From the NCBI GenBank assembly GCA_007378955.1, contig VMGY01000001.1:1-38803 (forward strand): a stretch of DNA of 38,803 nt, read 5' to 3'. Under the pieces are notes generated by a model that was given only the letters and a program-made list of their open reading frames with translations, was not told the origin of the DNA and did not search any database. The DNA comes from Parcubacteria group bacterium Athens0714_12. Its GTDB lineage: Bacteria; Patescibacteriota; Patescibacteriia; UBA2591; VMGY01. The translations under genes were made by a program, and so were the position numbers. Positions 1-8,206 of the stretch are shown piece by piece (position 1 is the first letter of the stretch; each line of letters opens with the position of its first letter).

Positions 1-177
1 AGGGGGTTTTCCCGAGTAGATATGATTTTAAATGAAAATAAAATTTATGTTTTAGAAATCAACACGATTCCCGGAATGACAAAAAATAGCCTCTTACCTA
101 AGTCGGCGCGAGCGGCGGGAATCAGTTTTCCAAAACTTTTAGATAAAATCATAAAATTAGCTTTAGGAGTGGATTGA
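1..177 (+). CDS. ddl: D-alanine--D-alanine ligase, C-terminal fragment (truncated by window edge)
   Basis: Frame 1 translates to [58 protein letters not shown]; matches the Ddl C-terminal motif E(I/V)NT.PGMT..SL.P..A...G. Confidence 0.93.
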   Translation, partial: RGFSRVDMILNENKIYVLEINTIPGMTKNSLLPKSARAAGISFPKLLDKIIKLALGVD

Positions 178-221
178 AATTTTGGGTAGCTGGTATGACG
201 TCATACCAGCTACCCAAAATT
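178..221. repeat. 44-bp perfect palindrome without spacer
   Basis: aattttgggtagctggtatgac|gtcataccagctacccaaaatt, 22-nt arms, exact. Confidence 0.97.
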
Positions 222-232
222 CTAAACTAAAA

Positions 233-1390
233 ATGCGTACTGAAAATATTAATTTTTCTTATATCAAACAAATAGAAATTTTAGCCAGTAAAATTCCTGG
301 CGTTATTTCATTGGCGCAAGCGATTCCTTCGTTAGACACGCCTGAAATAATCAAAAAAAAGGTGATTGAAATAATAAGCCAAGGCAAGGCTTCCAGATAT
401 TCTCTTAGCCCGGGATTGCCTTTTCTAAGGGAGGTAATAGAAGAAAAACTAGCTGGAAAAAAAATGTATTATGATTTTGAAAAAGAAATTATTATCACTG
501 CCGGCGCGACTGAAGCGCTAATGGCTTCCTTGCTGGCCATTTTAGATAAAGGCGATGAGGCGATTGTTTTTTCGCCTTCCTACGCTTCTTATCCTGAAAT
601 GATTAAAGTCGCTTCGGGCAAGCCGGTTTTAGTTAATTTGCAAGAAGAAAATAATTGGCAGATTGATTTAAAAGAATTGGAAGAAAAAATCAGTTCTAAA
701 ACCAAAGTTATTCTTTTTTGCAATCCTAATAATCCCACCGGCACTCTTTTTAAAAAAGACGAGCTTTTGAAAATAGGGGGGCTCGCCTTAAAGCATAATC
801 TTTTTATTATCAGCGACGAAGCTTATAAAGAATTTATTTATAACGATGAAAAATATTTCAGCTTGGCCGAGGTCAATGAATTAAGAAAATTAGTCATCAG
901 AATTTTTACTTTTTCCAAAGCTTACGCGATGACCGGCTGGCGGATAGGATTTTTGCACAGCGACGAAGAAGTGGTCAAAGAAATTATTAAAGTCCATGAC
1001 ACTTTAATCACTTGCGCGCCGGTAGTTTCCCAATACGCGGCTTTATTCGGTTTGGAACTGGCGCAGCGGGAAATTAAAGAATTTAAAAAAATATATCGCG
1101 AAAGGAAAGAATTAATCTGCTGGCAATTAGACCAATTGAAAGATTTTTTTTCTTATCGCGAACCGGAAGCGGCTTATTTTATTTTTGCTAAATTAAAAAA
1201 TCGCGATAATTCATGGCAATTTTGCCTGGATCTTTTGGAAAAAGCAAAAGTGGCCTTAGTGCCCGGCATTGCCTTCGGACCCAATGGAGAAGGTTATGCA
1301 AGAATCAATTTTTCCGCTTCCGAAGAAAATATTATTGAGGCCTTTAAAAGAATAAAAACTTATTTTAATTATTATGAAAAAAATTCTTAA
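233..1390 (+). CDS. Class I/II PLP-dependent aminotransferase (aspartate aminotransferase-like)
   Basis: SKAYAMTGWRIGF PLP-lysine motif, NPNNPTG motif; start moved from 182 (TTG inside the palindrome) to ATG 233 (MRTENINFSYIK...). Confidence 0.92.
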   Translation: MRTENINFSYIKQIEILASKIPGVISLAQAIPSLDTPEIIKKKVIEIISQGKASRYSLSPGLPFLREVIEEKLAGKKMYYDFEKEIIITAGATEALMASLLAILDKGDEAIVFSPSYASYPEMIKVASGKPVLVNLQEENNWQIDLKELEEKISSKTKVILFCNPNNPTGTLFKKDELLKIGGLALKHNLFIISDEAYKEFIYNDEKYFSLAEVNELRKLVIRIFTFSKAYAMTGWRIGFLHSDEEVVKEIIKVHDTLITCAPVVSQYAALFGLELAQREIKEFKKIYRERKELICWQLDQLKDFFSYREPEAAYFIFAKLKNRDNSWQFCLDLLEKAKVALVPGIAFGPNGEGYARINFSASEENIIEAFKRIKTYFNYYEKNS

Positions 1391-2153
1391 ATTTTTTGTC
1401 CAGTTTTATTTAAAAATTCTTACTAAAATTGTTTTGGCGCGGCACAAGCCGGAAATCATCGCCATTGCCGGCACGGATAATAAAACTAATGTCAAGGAAA
1501 TCTTATTAAAAACCCTTCGTTTTTTTAATGAAGACGTGAGGGCAAATCCCCGGAGTTATAACACGGAAATCGGCCTGCCCTTGGCTGTTTTGTATTTACC
1601 TTCTGGCTTTTCAAATTTTTGGTCTTGGCTAAAAATTCTTTATCAGGGAACTTGCGTCGCTTTATTCAGCCGAAAATTCCCCAAAAAATTAATTTTAGAA
1701 TTAGGCATAGACAAGCCCGGAGATATGGATTATCTTTTGACTTTAGTTAAGCCCAAAATAACGATTTTTACGGAAATTACTCCGGCTTATCTTGATAGTT
1801 TTCAGAGTTTGGATAATTTAGCTTTGGAATATAAAAAATTAATTATTTCCTTGAAGCAGGGAGGAATAGCTGTTTTAAATAATGACGATTTAAGGATAAA
1901 AAACCTTTGCCAATATAATTCTAAAATTAAGCATTGGTTTTATGGCTTTAATGAAAAATCTGACCTTCAGCTTGCGGAAAGAAAAATAACTGAAAAGGGG
2001 CAAATATTTAAAATAAAATACCAAAACAAGGAAATAGGCTGTGAAATATCAAAAAGAGGAGACCATCATCTTTACGCGGCTTTATGCGCCTTAATTGTCG
2101 GTTTAATTTATGGTTATAAATTAGAAGATTTGATAAAACAAATAAATAATTAA
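1374..2153 (+). CDS. MurF-like Mur ligase family protein, short form with degenerate P-loop
   Basis: IIAIAGTDNKTNVKEIL in P-loop position, VLNNDD, and GDHHLYAALCALIVGLIYG resembling the MurF central-domain end; terminates where the C-terminal ligase domain would start. Confidence 0.65.
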   Translation: MKKILKFFVQFYLKILTKIVLARHKPEIIAIAGTDNKTNVKEILLKTLRFFNEDVRANPRSYNTEIGLPLAVLYLPSGFSNFWSWLKILYQGTCVALFSRKFPKKLILELGIDKPGDMDYLLTLVKPKITIFTEITPAYLDSFQSLDNLALEYKKLIISLKQGGIAVLNNDDLRIKNLCQYNSKIKHWFYGFNEKSDLQLAERKITEKGQIFKIKYQNKEIGCEISKRGDHHLYAALCALIVGLIYGYKLEDLIKQINN

Positions 2154-2158
2154 CAAGC

Positions 2159-3091
2159 ATGATAAGGAAATTTTTTTTAAAAAAAATAAAGCATTCGCCA
2201 AGAGTTAAAGCCTTAAGAGATTATCATTTAAAGCCGAAAAGAATTTTTTTGAAGAAATTTTATTTTTGGCTTGTTTTTTTGATGGCTTGTGGCTTGTTTT
2301 ATTTTTGTTTTTATTGCGATTTTTTCTTAATTAAGGAGATAACTATTCTCCGGGATAATGGCGCCGCCGGACAAAAAGTTTCTGACGAGGAGGTTAAAAA
2401 CACCATCTTTTCCGTTTTTTTAAAAAATAGATTTTTTATTTTTCCTCAAGGGAATTTTTTAATTTTTGATAAAAAAGCGGCCGAGGAAATAATTAAAGAA
2501 AATCAGCAGATAGAAGATGTTTTTATAAAAAAAATATTTCCGGATAAATTAAAAATTACAATAAAAGAAAAAAACGCCGTGGCAAATTTAGCCCTTTTGG
2601 AGAAAAATTTTGACCAGGAAGAGCTTGCGGATAAAATCTCATCTTTTGAAAATTCGTCCTCGACGGAATTTATGGAAAGTAAAGAAGAAATTAAAGATAA
2701 ATACAAGTATTATCTTATAGACAAAAAAGGTGATATCTTGGAAGAGAGGGGAGAAGCCATCCTTAATTTGCCTTTGATTTATGACCAAAGGGAAATTTCC
2801 CAATATCCTTATTTAAACCAAGAAGAATTATTATTTATTTTAGAACTTTTTAAAAAATTTCCTCAAAGATTAAAAGATATAGACATTAATTCTTTCAAAA
2901 TAGGGGATAGCGAGAAATCTAAGCTGATAGCGGCAACTTCCGAGGGATGGGAAATTTATTTTGATTTTAATGAAGACGTGAAAAATCAATTAGAAAAGCT
3001 ATTTTTGATTTTGCAAGAAAAAATCAAGCAAGAAAGAGGAAATTTAGAATATATTGATTTAAGGTTTGAAAATAGGGTATACTATAAATAA
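2159..3091 (+). CDS. ftsQ: FtsQ-like cell division protein (POTRA domain)
   Basis: N-terminal basic segment, single TM, POTRA-like IKEITILRDN.../IKKIFPDKLKITIKEKNAVA, YLIDKKGDIL; follows ddl/mur genes. Confidence 0.8.
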   Translation: MIRKFFLKKIKHSPRVKALRDYHLKPKRIFLKKFYFWLVFLMACGLFYFCFYCDFFLIKEITILRDNGAAGQKVSDEEVKNTIFSVFLKNRFFIFPQGNFLIFDKKAAEEIIKENQQIEDVFIKKIFPDKLKITIKEKNAVANLALLEKNFDQEELADKISSFENSSSTEFMESKEEIKDKYKYYLIDKKGDILEERGEAILNLPLIYDQREISQYPYLNQEELLFILELFKKFPQRLKDIDINSFKIGDSEKSKLIAATSEGWEIYFDFNEDVKNQLEKLFLILQEKIKQERGNLEYIDLRFENRVYYK

Positions 3092-3180
3092 AGATAATTA
3101 ATTTTGTAAATTAAAAATACTTTTAATAAAAAATATAAAATTAGAAAATTTCTATTATTAGGGAGAGAAGGGGAATAAAT

Positions 3181-3219
3181 TTGTGGATTTAAAATAATTA
3201 TGATACAATGTCGTATAAT
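3181..3219 (+). promoter_or_regulatory. Putative sigma70 promoter(s) upstream of the Xer recombinase
   Basis: TTGTGG (3181-3186) - 17 nt - TACAAT (3204-3209); a further TATAAT at 3214-3219. Confidence 0.45.
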
Positions 3220-3221
3220 GT

Positions 3222-3270
3222 ACCTTAATAGACATTGGGCTTATTCAATAAGCCCAATGTCTATTAAGGT
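3222..3270. repeat. 49-bp near-loopless perfect palindrome
   Basis: accttaatagacattgggcttatt c aataagcccaatgtctattaaggt, 24-nt exact arms with 1-nt centre. Confidence 0.97.
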
Positions 3271-3272
3271 GG

Positions 3273-3312
3273 CGGGATTATAACGACATATTGCATAAGT
3301 CGTATAATCCCG
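3273..3312. repeat. Imperfect inverted repeat adjacent to the 49-bp palindrome
   Basis: cgggattataacgac / gtcgtataatcccg, one-base indel; contains TATAAT at 3303-3308. Confidence 0.8.
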
Positions 3313-3368
3313 TCCCATACGTCCAAGTATATTTATTTTCTTGCATTCATTCCCTATCTATCCCCCCT

Positions 3369-4343
3369 ATGATTAAATCAAAAAAAACTTTAATTAAACA
3401 GATAATAAATTTTCTTGAATATTGTGAGGTGGAAAAAGGCCTATCGCCCGTGAGTGTTAAGAATTACGCGCAATTTTTAAGTAAATTCAGTTGCTGGCTG
3501 GAATTCGCGAATTTTGGCGCTCTTTTGCCGCATCAACTCTCTCCTGACCATATTTGGAAATATCGGCTGTTTTTAGCCCATCAGACGAGTCCTTTGACTC
3601 ATAAACCATTAAGCAAGGCCACTCAAAACTATTATTTAATCGCCCTTCGTGTTTTATTGGCTTATTTAACGGAAAAAGATATTCTTTCTTTGCCGGTGGA
3701 AAAAATAAAATTATCAAAAAATAATAAATCAAGAAAAATAAAATTTTTAACTTTAGAGCAGTTAGAAAAATTATTATCAATGCCAAATATAAAAACAAAA
3801 ACAGGATTAAGGGATAAAGCTATTTTAGAAACTTTATTCAGCACTGGTTTAAGAGTTTCAGAGTTAATGTCGCTTAATGTAAATCAAATAAAGATAGAAA
3901 AATTGCCAAAAGGCAAGGATTTGGAAGTAGTGATTACCGGCAAAGGCGAAAACATAAGAACAGTTTATTTCTCTCCTCGATGCCTTGAGTGGATTGATAA
4001 ATATTTAAAAGCGAGAAAAGACGATGATGATGACAAGGCCTTGTTTATAAATTTTTCCACTCGCAGTTTTAAATCGGAAAAACGGCTTTCCACTCGTTCC
4101 ATTGAAAGAATTATAAAAAGTTACGCTCGGCAAGCGGGTCTTCCCTATTTTATCACTCCGCATACGATTCGCCACAGCTTTGCCACTGATTTACTGAATC
4201 AAGGCGTTGATTTAAGGATTATTCAGGAGTTTTTAGGCCATAAAAACATTGCCACTACGCAAGTTTATACTCACGTAACTAATAAAAAACTTCGCCAAAT
4301 TCATCAAGAATTCCACAGCGGAGCAAGGTTAAAAAACGAATAA
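3369..4343 (+). CDS. Tyrosine recombinase XerC/XerD-like
   Basis: STGLRVSEL, HTIRHSFATDLL, LGHKNIATTQVYTHV (R..HxxR..H..Y catalytic motifs); likely start ATG 3369 (MIKSKKTLIKQ). Confidence 0.93.
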   Translation: MIKSKKTLIKQIINFLEYCEVEKGLSPVSVKNYAQFLSKFSCWLEFANFGALLPHQLSPDHIWKYRLFLAHQTSPLTHKPLSKATQNYYLIALRVLLAYLTEKDILSLPVEKIKLSKNNKSRKIKFLTLEQLEKLLSMPNIKTKTGLRDKAILETLFSTGLRVSELMSLNVNQIKIEKLPKGKDLEVVITGKGENIRTVYFSPRCLEWIDKYLKARKDDDDDKALFINFSTRSFKSEKRLSTRSIERIIKSYARQAGLPYFITPHTIRHSFATDLLNQGVDLRIIQEFLGHKNIATTQVYTHVTNKKLRQIHQEFHSGARLKNE

Positions 4344-4360
4344 ATTGTTATTTTATAGTG

Positions 4361-4520
4361 TTATTGCGAGCCCTTCGTTTCACCCCGCGAAGCAATCCCG
4401 TTCTTTCACCTGTCATTGCGAGGAACCCAGCAGGGTGACGCGGCAATCCCGATGATAAACGCAATAGTCTCGGGATTGCCGCACTCGATCGCCTGCTGGC
4501 GCTATCGCTCGCAATGACAG
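4361..4520. repeat. REP/palindromic repeat cluster (family A), three units
   Basis: ttattgcgag...gcaatcccg, tcattgcgagg...ggcaatcccg, and an inverted unit cgggattgcc...cgcaatgaca. Confidence 0.88.
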
Positions 4521-4561
4521 GCTGATTTTGGATGTTTTGTAATTAAAAGTAATTGTAAAAT

Positions 4562-5827
4562 TTATAATATCTCATCCGCCGGAGATAAATAATCTTCCGG
4601 ATTGACTGGAATACCATTAATTCTGACTTCAAAGTGCAAATGCGGGCCTAAAGAAAAGCTTCCCGCGCCTCTGGTGCCGGGCAAGCCGCCGCTTAAGCCG
4701 ATTATTTGGCCTTTTGTTACATAAGTGTCTTCCTGGACACTAATTTTGATTAAATGGCCGTAAAGAGTGGACATTTCATCATTATGAATAATCATTATAT
4801 AACTATATCCCATGCCCGCGTCTTTCGCCCTTGCCACATAACCGGAAGCCGCCGCTTCAACGGCTGTGCCTTGGGACGCTCTGATGTCTATGCCTGAATG
4901 TTCGCCAATCCATCTTCGCATTGGATAATAAGGATCGTGAAAACGGCAAGTAATTATTTTGGAAGGCGCTGGCCAAAACAAAGACAAATCACCGCCCATT
5001 CCCAGCTCTTCCATTTTCTGCTGGCTAAGTTTTTTTCTCACTTCTTTTTCTAAGGAAGAAATTTCCGCGTTCATTTGGTTATATTCCGCCCTTAAATCCG
5101 CTAACAAACTTTGAAAATTTCTTTCTTTGCCGCGCGTTTCATTCAATAAAGTTAATTTAAAATTTTCTTTTTCTTCGTAATTTTCCCGCTCTTCATTTAA
5201 ATTTTCTTGTAAAACTAATAAATTTTTCTTTTTATTTTCTAAATCGCTTTTTTGCGTTTCCAAACTTTGTCTTACTAATTTTAATTTATTTACGTCTTTT
5301 TGGAGCACTTCTTGCAATTTTTCTTCATATTGCCATTGGTTAAAAAAATCAGACAAAGAATCACTGATTAAAATAAGTTCCAGATAATTTTTTCGGCTGT
5401 TTTTATAAATCATTCTAATCACTTCCCCTAATTTTTCTTTTTGGCTCGCTATCTCTTTTTCTTTTTTTTCAATCTCGAGTTTAACTTCTTCTATTTCCTC
5501 GTTTTTTTGCTCCACTTGAATTTTCAATAAATTGATTTTAATTTTTGTCTTATTAATATTACTTTCTAAAATAGATATTTCATTATTCAAACTTAAAATA
5601 TCTTTTTGCTTGTCCTCTATTTCTTTTTCGTATTTAGCTTTTTCTTTTTCTAATTTATCTATATAATCTTTTTTCTCCTGAATCTTTTGGTTTAATTCAT
5701 TGATTTCACCAGTATCCGCTTTAACGGAATTAATTTTTAAAATAAAATTAAAAAATATAAAAACAAAACTAAAAACGATAATTAAAAACGAAATTTTTAA
5801 ATTTTTTTCAAAAATATTTTTTTTCAT
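4562..5827 (-). CDS. EnvC-like murein hydrolase activator: coiled coil plus M23 peptidase domain
   Basis: N-terminal TM, long coiled coil, HSGIDIRASQGTAVEAAASG, YGHL, LGPHLHFEVR. Confidence 0.9.
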   Translation of the reverse strand: MKKNIFEKNLKISFLIIVFSFVFIFFNFILKINSVKADTGEINELNQKIQEKKDYIDKLEKEKAKYEKEIEDKQKDILSLNNEISILESNINKTKIKINLLKIQVEQKNEEIEEVKLEIEKKEKEIASQKEKLGEVIRMIYKNSRKNYLELILISDSLSDFFNQWQYEEKLQEVLQKDVNKLKLVRQSLETQKSDLENKKKNLLVLQENLNEERENYEEKENFKLTLLNETRGKERNFQSLLADLRAEYNQMNAEISSLEKEVRKKLSQQKMEELGMGGDLSLFWPAPSKIITCRFHDPYYPMRRWIGEHSGIDIRASQGTAVEAAASGYVARAKDAGMGYSYIMIIHNDEMSTLYGHLIKISVQEDTYVTKGQIIGLSGGLPGTRGAGSFSLGPHLHFEVRINGIPVNPEDYLSPADEIL

Positions 5828-5910
5828 TTAATCTTAATTTGATTTACATTTTATAAAATATTCTAAAAGGCGTTATCTTTATTATACTAAACTTTTATAA
5901 GTAAAAAAAA

Positions 5911-7425
5911 TTATATTTTTAATTTTTCTATCGCCTGGCAAATTCTTTTTAAAGTTTTTTCTTTCCCTAAAATTTCCGCTATTTCAAACGGGCTCGGCGA
6001 ACCCTCTTTGCCGGTTAATGAAACTCTTAAAGGCCAAAGCAAATCCCCCACCCCGGTCATTTTTGTCAAAGGCATCAAGATTTCCTCTAATTTTATTTTA
6101 TTCCAATCTTCCTTATTAATTAAAGACAAATTATCTTTCGCTAAAGATAAATTTTTTATTATGTTTTCCTTATTTTGGCCTTTCCAAGCTAATAATCCAG
6201 TTTGATATTCCAATTTATCCAAAAAGAAAAAATCCGCCACCTCTCCCACCTGGCTTAATCTTTTTATTCTTTCTTTTTCCAAAAAGACAATTTTTTTAAG
6301 CTCGTCAAAACCAATCGTCTCGCCCGTTGCTTTAATCGCGTATTTTTCATCTTTTACCCCGTTAAATTTCTCCGCGCCGACTTTGTCGGATTTAACAGGG
6401 TGAATTTCAATAAGATTAATTTTTTCCAAAAACGGCGCGATTCTTTTTGTCAATTCGTCCAAATTCATTTGCCTTAAATAAAATCCGTTAAGCCAATCTA
6501 ATTTTTTAATATTAAACACCGCGTTGGTTTTTTGGATTTTACCCAAAGAAAACTTTTTGATTAATTCTTCTTTGCTGAAAATTTCCTGTTCTGTGTCCGG
6601 ATTCCAGCCCAATAAAGCCATAAAATTAATTAAAGCTTCCGGCAGATAGCCCGAATCTTTATATTCCAAAATAGACATCGCGCCATGTCTTTTGCTTAAT
6701 TTTTCCCCATTAGGCCCCAAAGTTAAAGGAAGATGCGCGAATTTTGGCGGCTGCCAATTAAAAGCTTGATACAAAAGGACATGCTTCGGCGCGCTGGGCA
6801 GCCAATCATCGCCTCTGATGACATGAGAGATTTCCATTAAATGGTCGTCAATAATGCTGGCTAAATGATAAGTCGGGTAGCCGTCTGATTTTAAAAGAAC
6901 TTGGTCGTCAATGGTATTTGAATCAAATTTTATTTTTCCCTTGATTAAATCCTTAAATTCTATTTCTTCATTTAAGGGAACTTTTAATCTGACGACATAA
7001 GGAATTTTCTTTTTTATCCTTTGTTCAATTTGTTTTTTTATCAGATCTCGGCATTTACGGTTATACATCGGCGGCTGTTTCGCCTTTTTTTGTTTTTCTT
7101 TTTGTTTTTCCAATTCTTCCGGCGTACAAAAACAATAATAAGCTTTGTCATTATCTAAAAGCTCTCGAACATATTTTTTATAAAGAACCAATCTTTTACT
7201 TTGAAAGCAGGGCTCTTCGTCCCAATTCAAACCCAGCCATTCCAAGCTTTCAAAAATTTTTTCCACGCTTTTCGGAATAGCCCTTTTAACGTCCGTGTCT
7301 TCAATTCTAACAATAAAATCACCGGCGTTTTGGCGGGCAAAAAGCCAGTTAAATAAAGCAGTTCTGATATTGCCTATATGCGGGTCGCCGGTTGGCGATG
7401 GCGCATAGCGAACTCTTATTTTCAT
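5911..7425 (-). CDS. gltX: Glutamate--tRNA ligase
   Basis: RYAPSPTGDPHIGNIRTALFNWLFAR, DTD, EKLSKRHGA (KMSKS-type). Confidence 0.96.
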   Translation of the reverse strand: MKIRVRYAPSPTGDPHIGNIRTALFNWLFARQNAGDFIVRIEDTDVKRAIPKSVEKIFESLEWLGLNWDEEPCFQSKRLVLYKKYVRELLDNDKAYYCFCTPEELEKQKEKQKKAKQPPMYNRKCRDLIKKQIEQRIKKKIPYVVRLKVPLNEEIEFKDLIKGKIKFDSNTIDDQVLLKSDGYPTYHLASIIDDHLMEISHVIRGDDWLPSAPKHVLLYQAFNWQPPKFAHLPLTLGPNGEKLSKRHGAMSILEYKDSGYLPEALINFMALLGWNPDTEQEIFSKEELIKKFSLGKIQKTNAVFNIKKLDWLNGFYLRQMNLDELTKRIAPFLEKINLIEIHPVKSDKVGAEKFNGVKDEKYAIKATGETIGFDELKKIVFLEKERIKRLSQVGEVADFFFLDKLEYQTGLLAWKGQNKENIIKNLSLAKDNLSLINKEDWNKIKLEEILMPLTKMTGVGDLLWPLRVSLTGKEGSPSPFEIAEILGKEKTLKRICQAIEKLKI

Positions 7426-8147
7426 AATTTAAATTTATATTTAATCGCGGCCAAAGGAAATTTGCAAGTAGCGGTAAAAATTTTTTTTATTCTCCATGGC
7501 TGGCAAATTAACCTCCAAAACCATTCTAATCCTAATCGCCTAAAAATTAAAGGGGCTCGCTTGATTTTACCGGTAATAAAATCCAAAGTTCCTCCCACTG
7601 CCATCGCTATTTTCACTGAGGGAATTTGAAATAAAAATTTATTGATAATTTTTTCCTGCCAAGGAGCGCCGAGGGCGACCAACAAAATATCCGGCTTAAA
7701 TTCCTGAATTATTTTCAGGTTTATATTTTCTCCGTCTTTTTCTATCCCCTGCCCTTCTATTTCTATTTGGCCATATTTTTCTTTGATTGATTTTTTTATT
7801 TCTTTTGTTTTAGATAATCCTTTTTGCCAATTTAAAAAATAAACTTTATATTTTTTTTCTTTTGCCAATTTTAAAATTTGATTGGTTAAATCCGAACCTT
7901 GAACGCGCTTTAACGGATTCAGGTATAGCCAAGAAGCAAAAATCAATCCGATGCCGTCAGGAATGGCAAGAGCGGCTTTATTTAAAATATCTTTTAATTC
8001 TTTGTCTTTTCGCGCCTCTAAAACAATTTCCGGATTGGGCGTGACAAGATAATGCTGTTCTTTGGATTCCAGCCAATTTTTAATTTTTTCCAAAACTTGA
8101 TCGCTGGTTATTTTATCAACTAAGATATCCAAAATATTGACTTTCAT
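7422..8147 (-). CDS. WecG/TagA/CpsF family glycosyltransferase
   Basis: VTPNPEIVLEARKD, AIPDGIGLIFASWL, LLVALGAPWQEKII, AVGGTLDFITG.IKRAP. Confidence 0.93.
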   Translation of the reverse strand: MKVNILDILVDKITSDQVLEKIKNWLESKEQHYLVTPNPEIVLEARKDKELKDILNKAALAIPDGIGLIFASWLYLNPLKRVQGSDLTNQILKLAKEKKYKVYFLNWQKGLSKTKEIKKSIKEKYGQIEIEGQGIEKDGENINLKIIQEFKPDILLVALGAPWQEKIINKFLFQIPSVKIAMAVGGTLDFITGKIKRAPLIFRRLGLEWFWRLICQPWRIKKIFTATCKFPLAAIKYKFKL

Positions 8148-8194
8148 AAATTATATTATATCACTTTTTACTTTCAAAAATCAAATATTTTTGC

Positions 8195-8200
8195 TATAAT
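8195..8200 (+). promoter_or_regulatory. -10 element of amrS
   Basis: TATAAT 6 nt upstream of the GTG start at 8207; weak -35 region. Confidence 0.55.
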
Positions 8201-8206
8201 TGAAAG

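Noticed and set aside
182-232. Upstream TTG start for the aminotransferase (MGSWYDVIPATQNSKLK...)
   Set aside because: The extension is encoded by the palindrome; ATG 233 gives a normal aminotransferase N-terminus.
3291-3320. Possible dif site (GCATAA-N6-TAAT) next to xer
   Set aside because: Only the left half resembles XerC half-sites; the right half does not match a TTATG-type arm. Kept only as part of the palindrome-array finding.
3487-3844. Antisense ORFs (103 and 60 aa) opposite the Xer recombinase
   Set aside because: Fully overlap a strongly supported CDS on the other strand; composition looks like antisense AT-rich noise.
4700-4760. Insertion GLPGTRGAGSFSL in the M23 peptidase active-site region
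   Set aside because: The flanking catalytic motif GPHLHFEV is intact, and loop-length variation here is common in M23 proteins.
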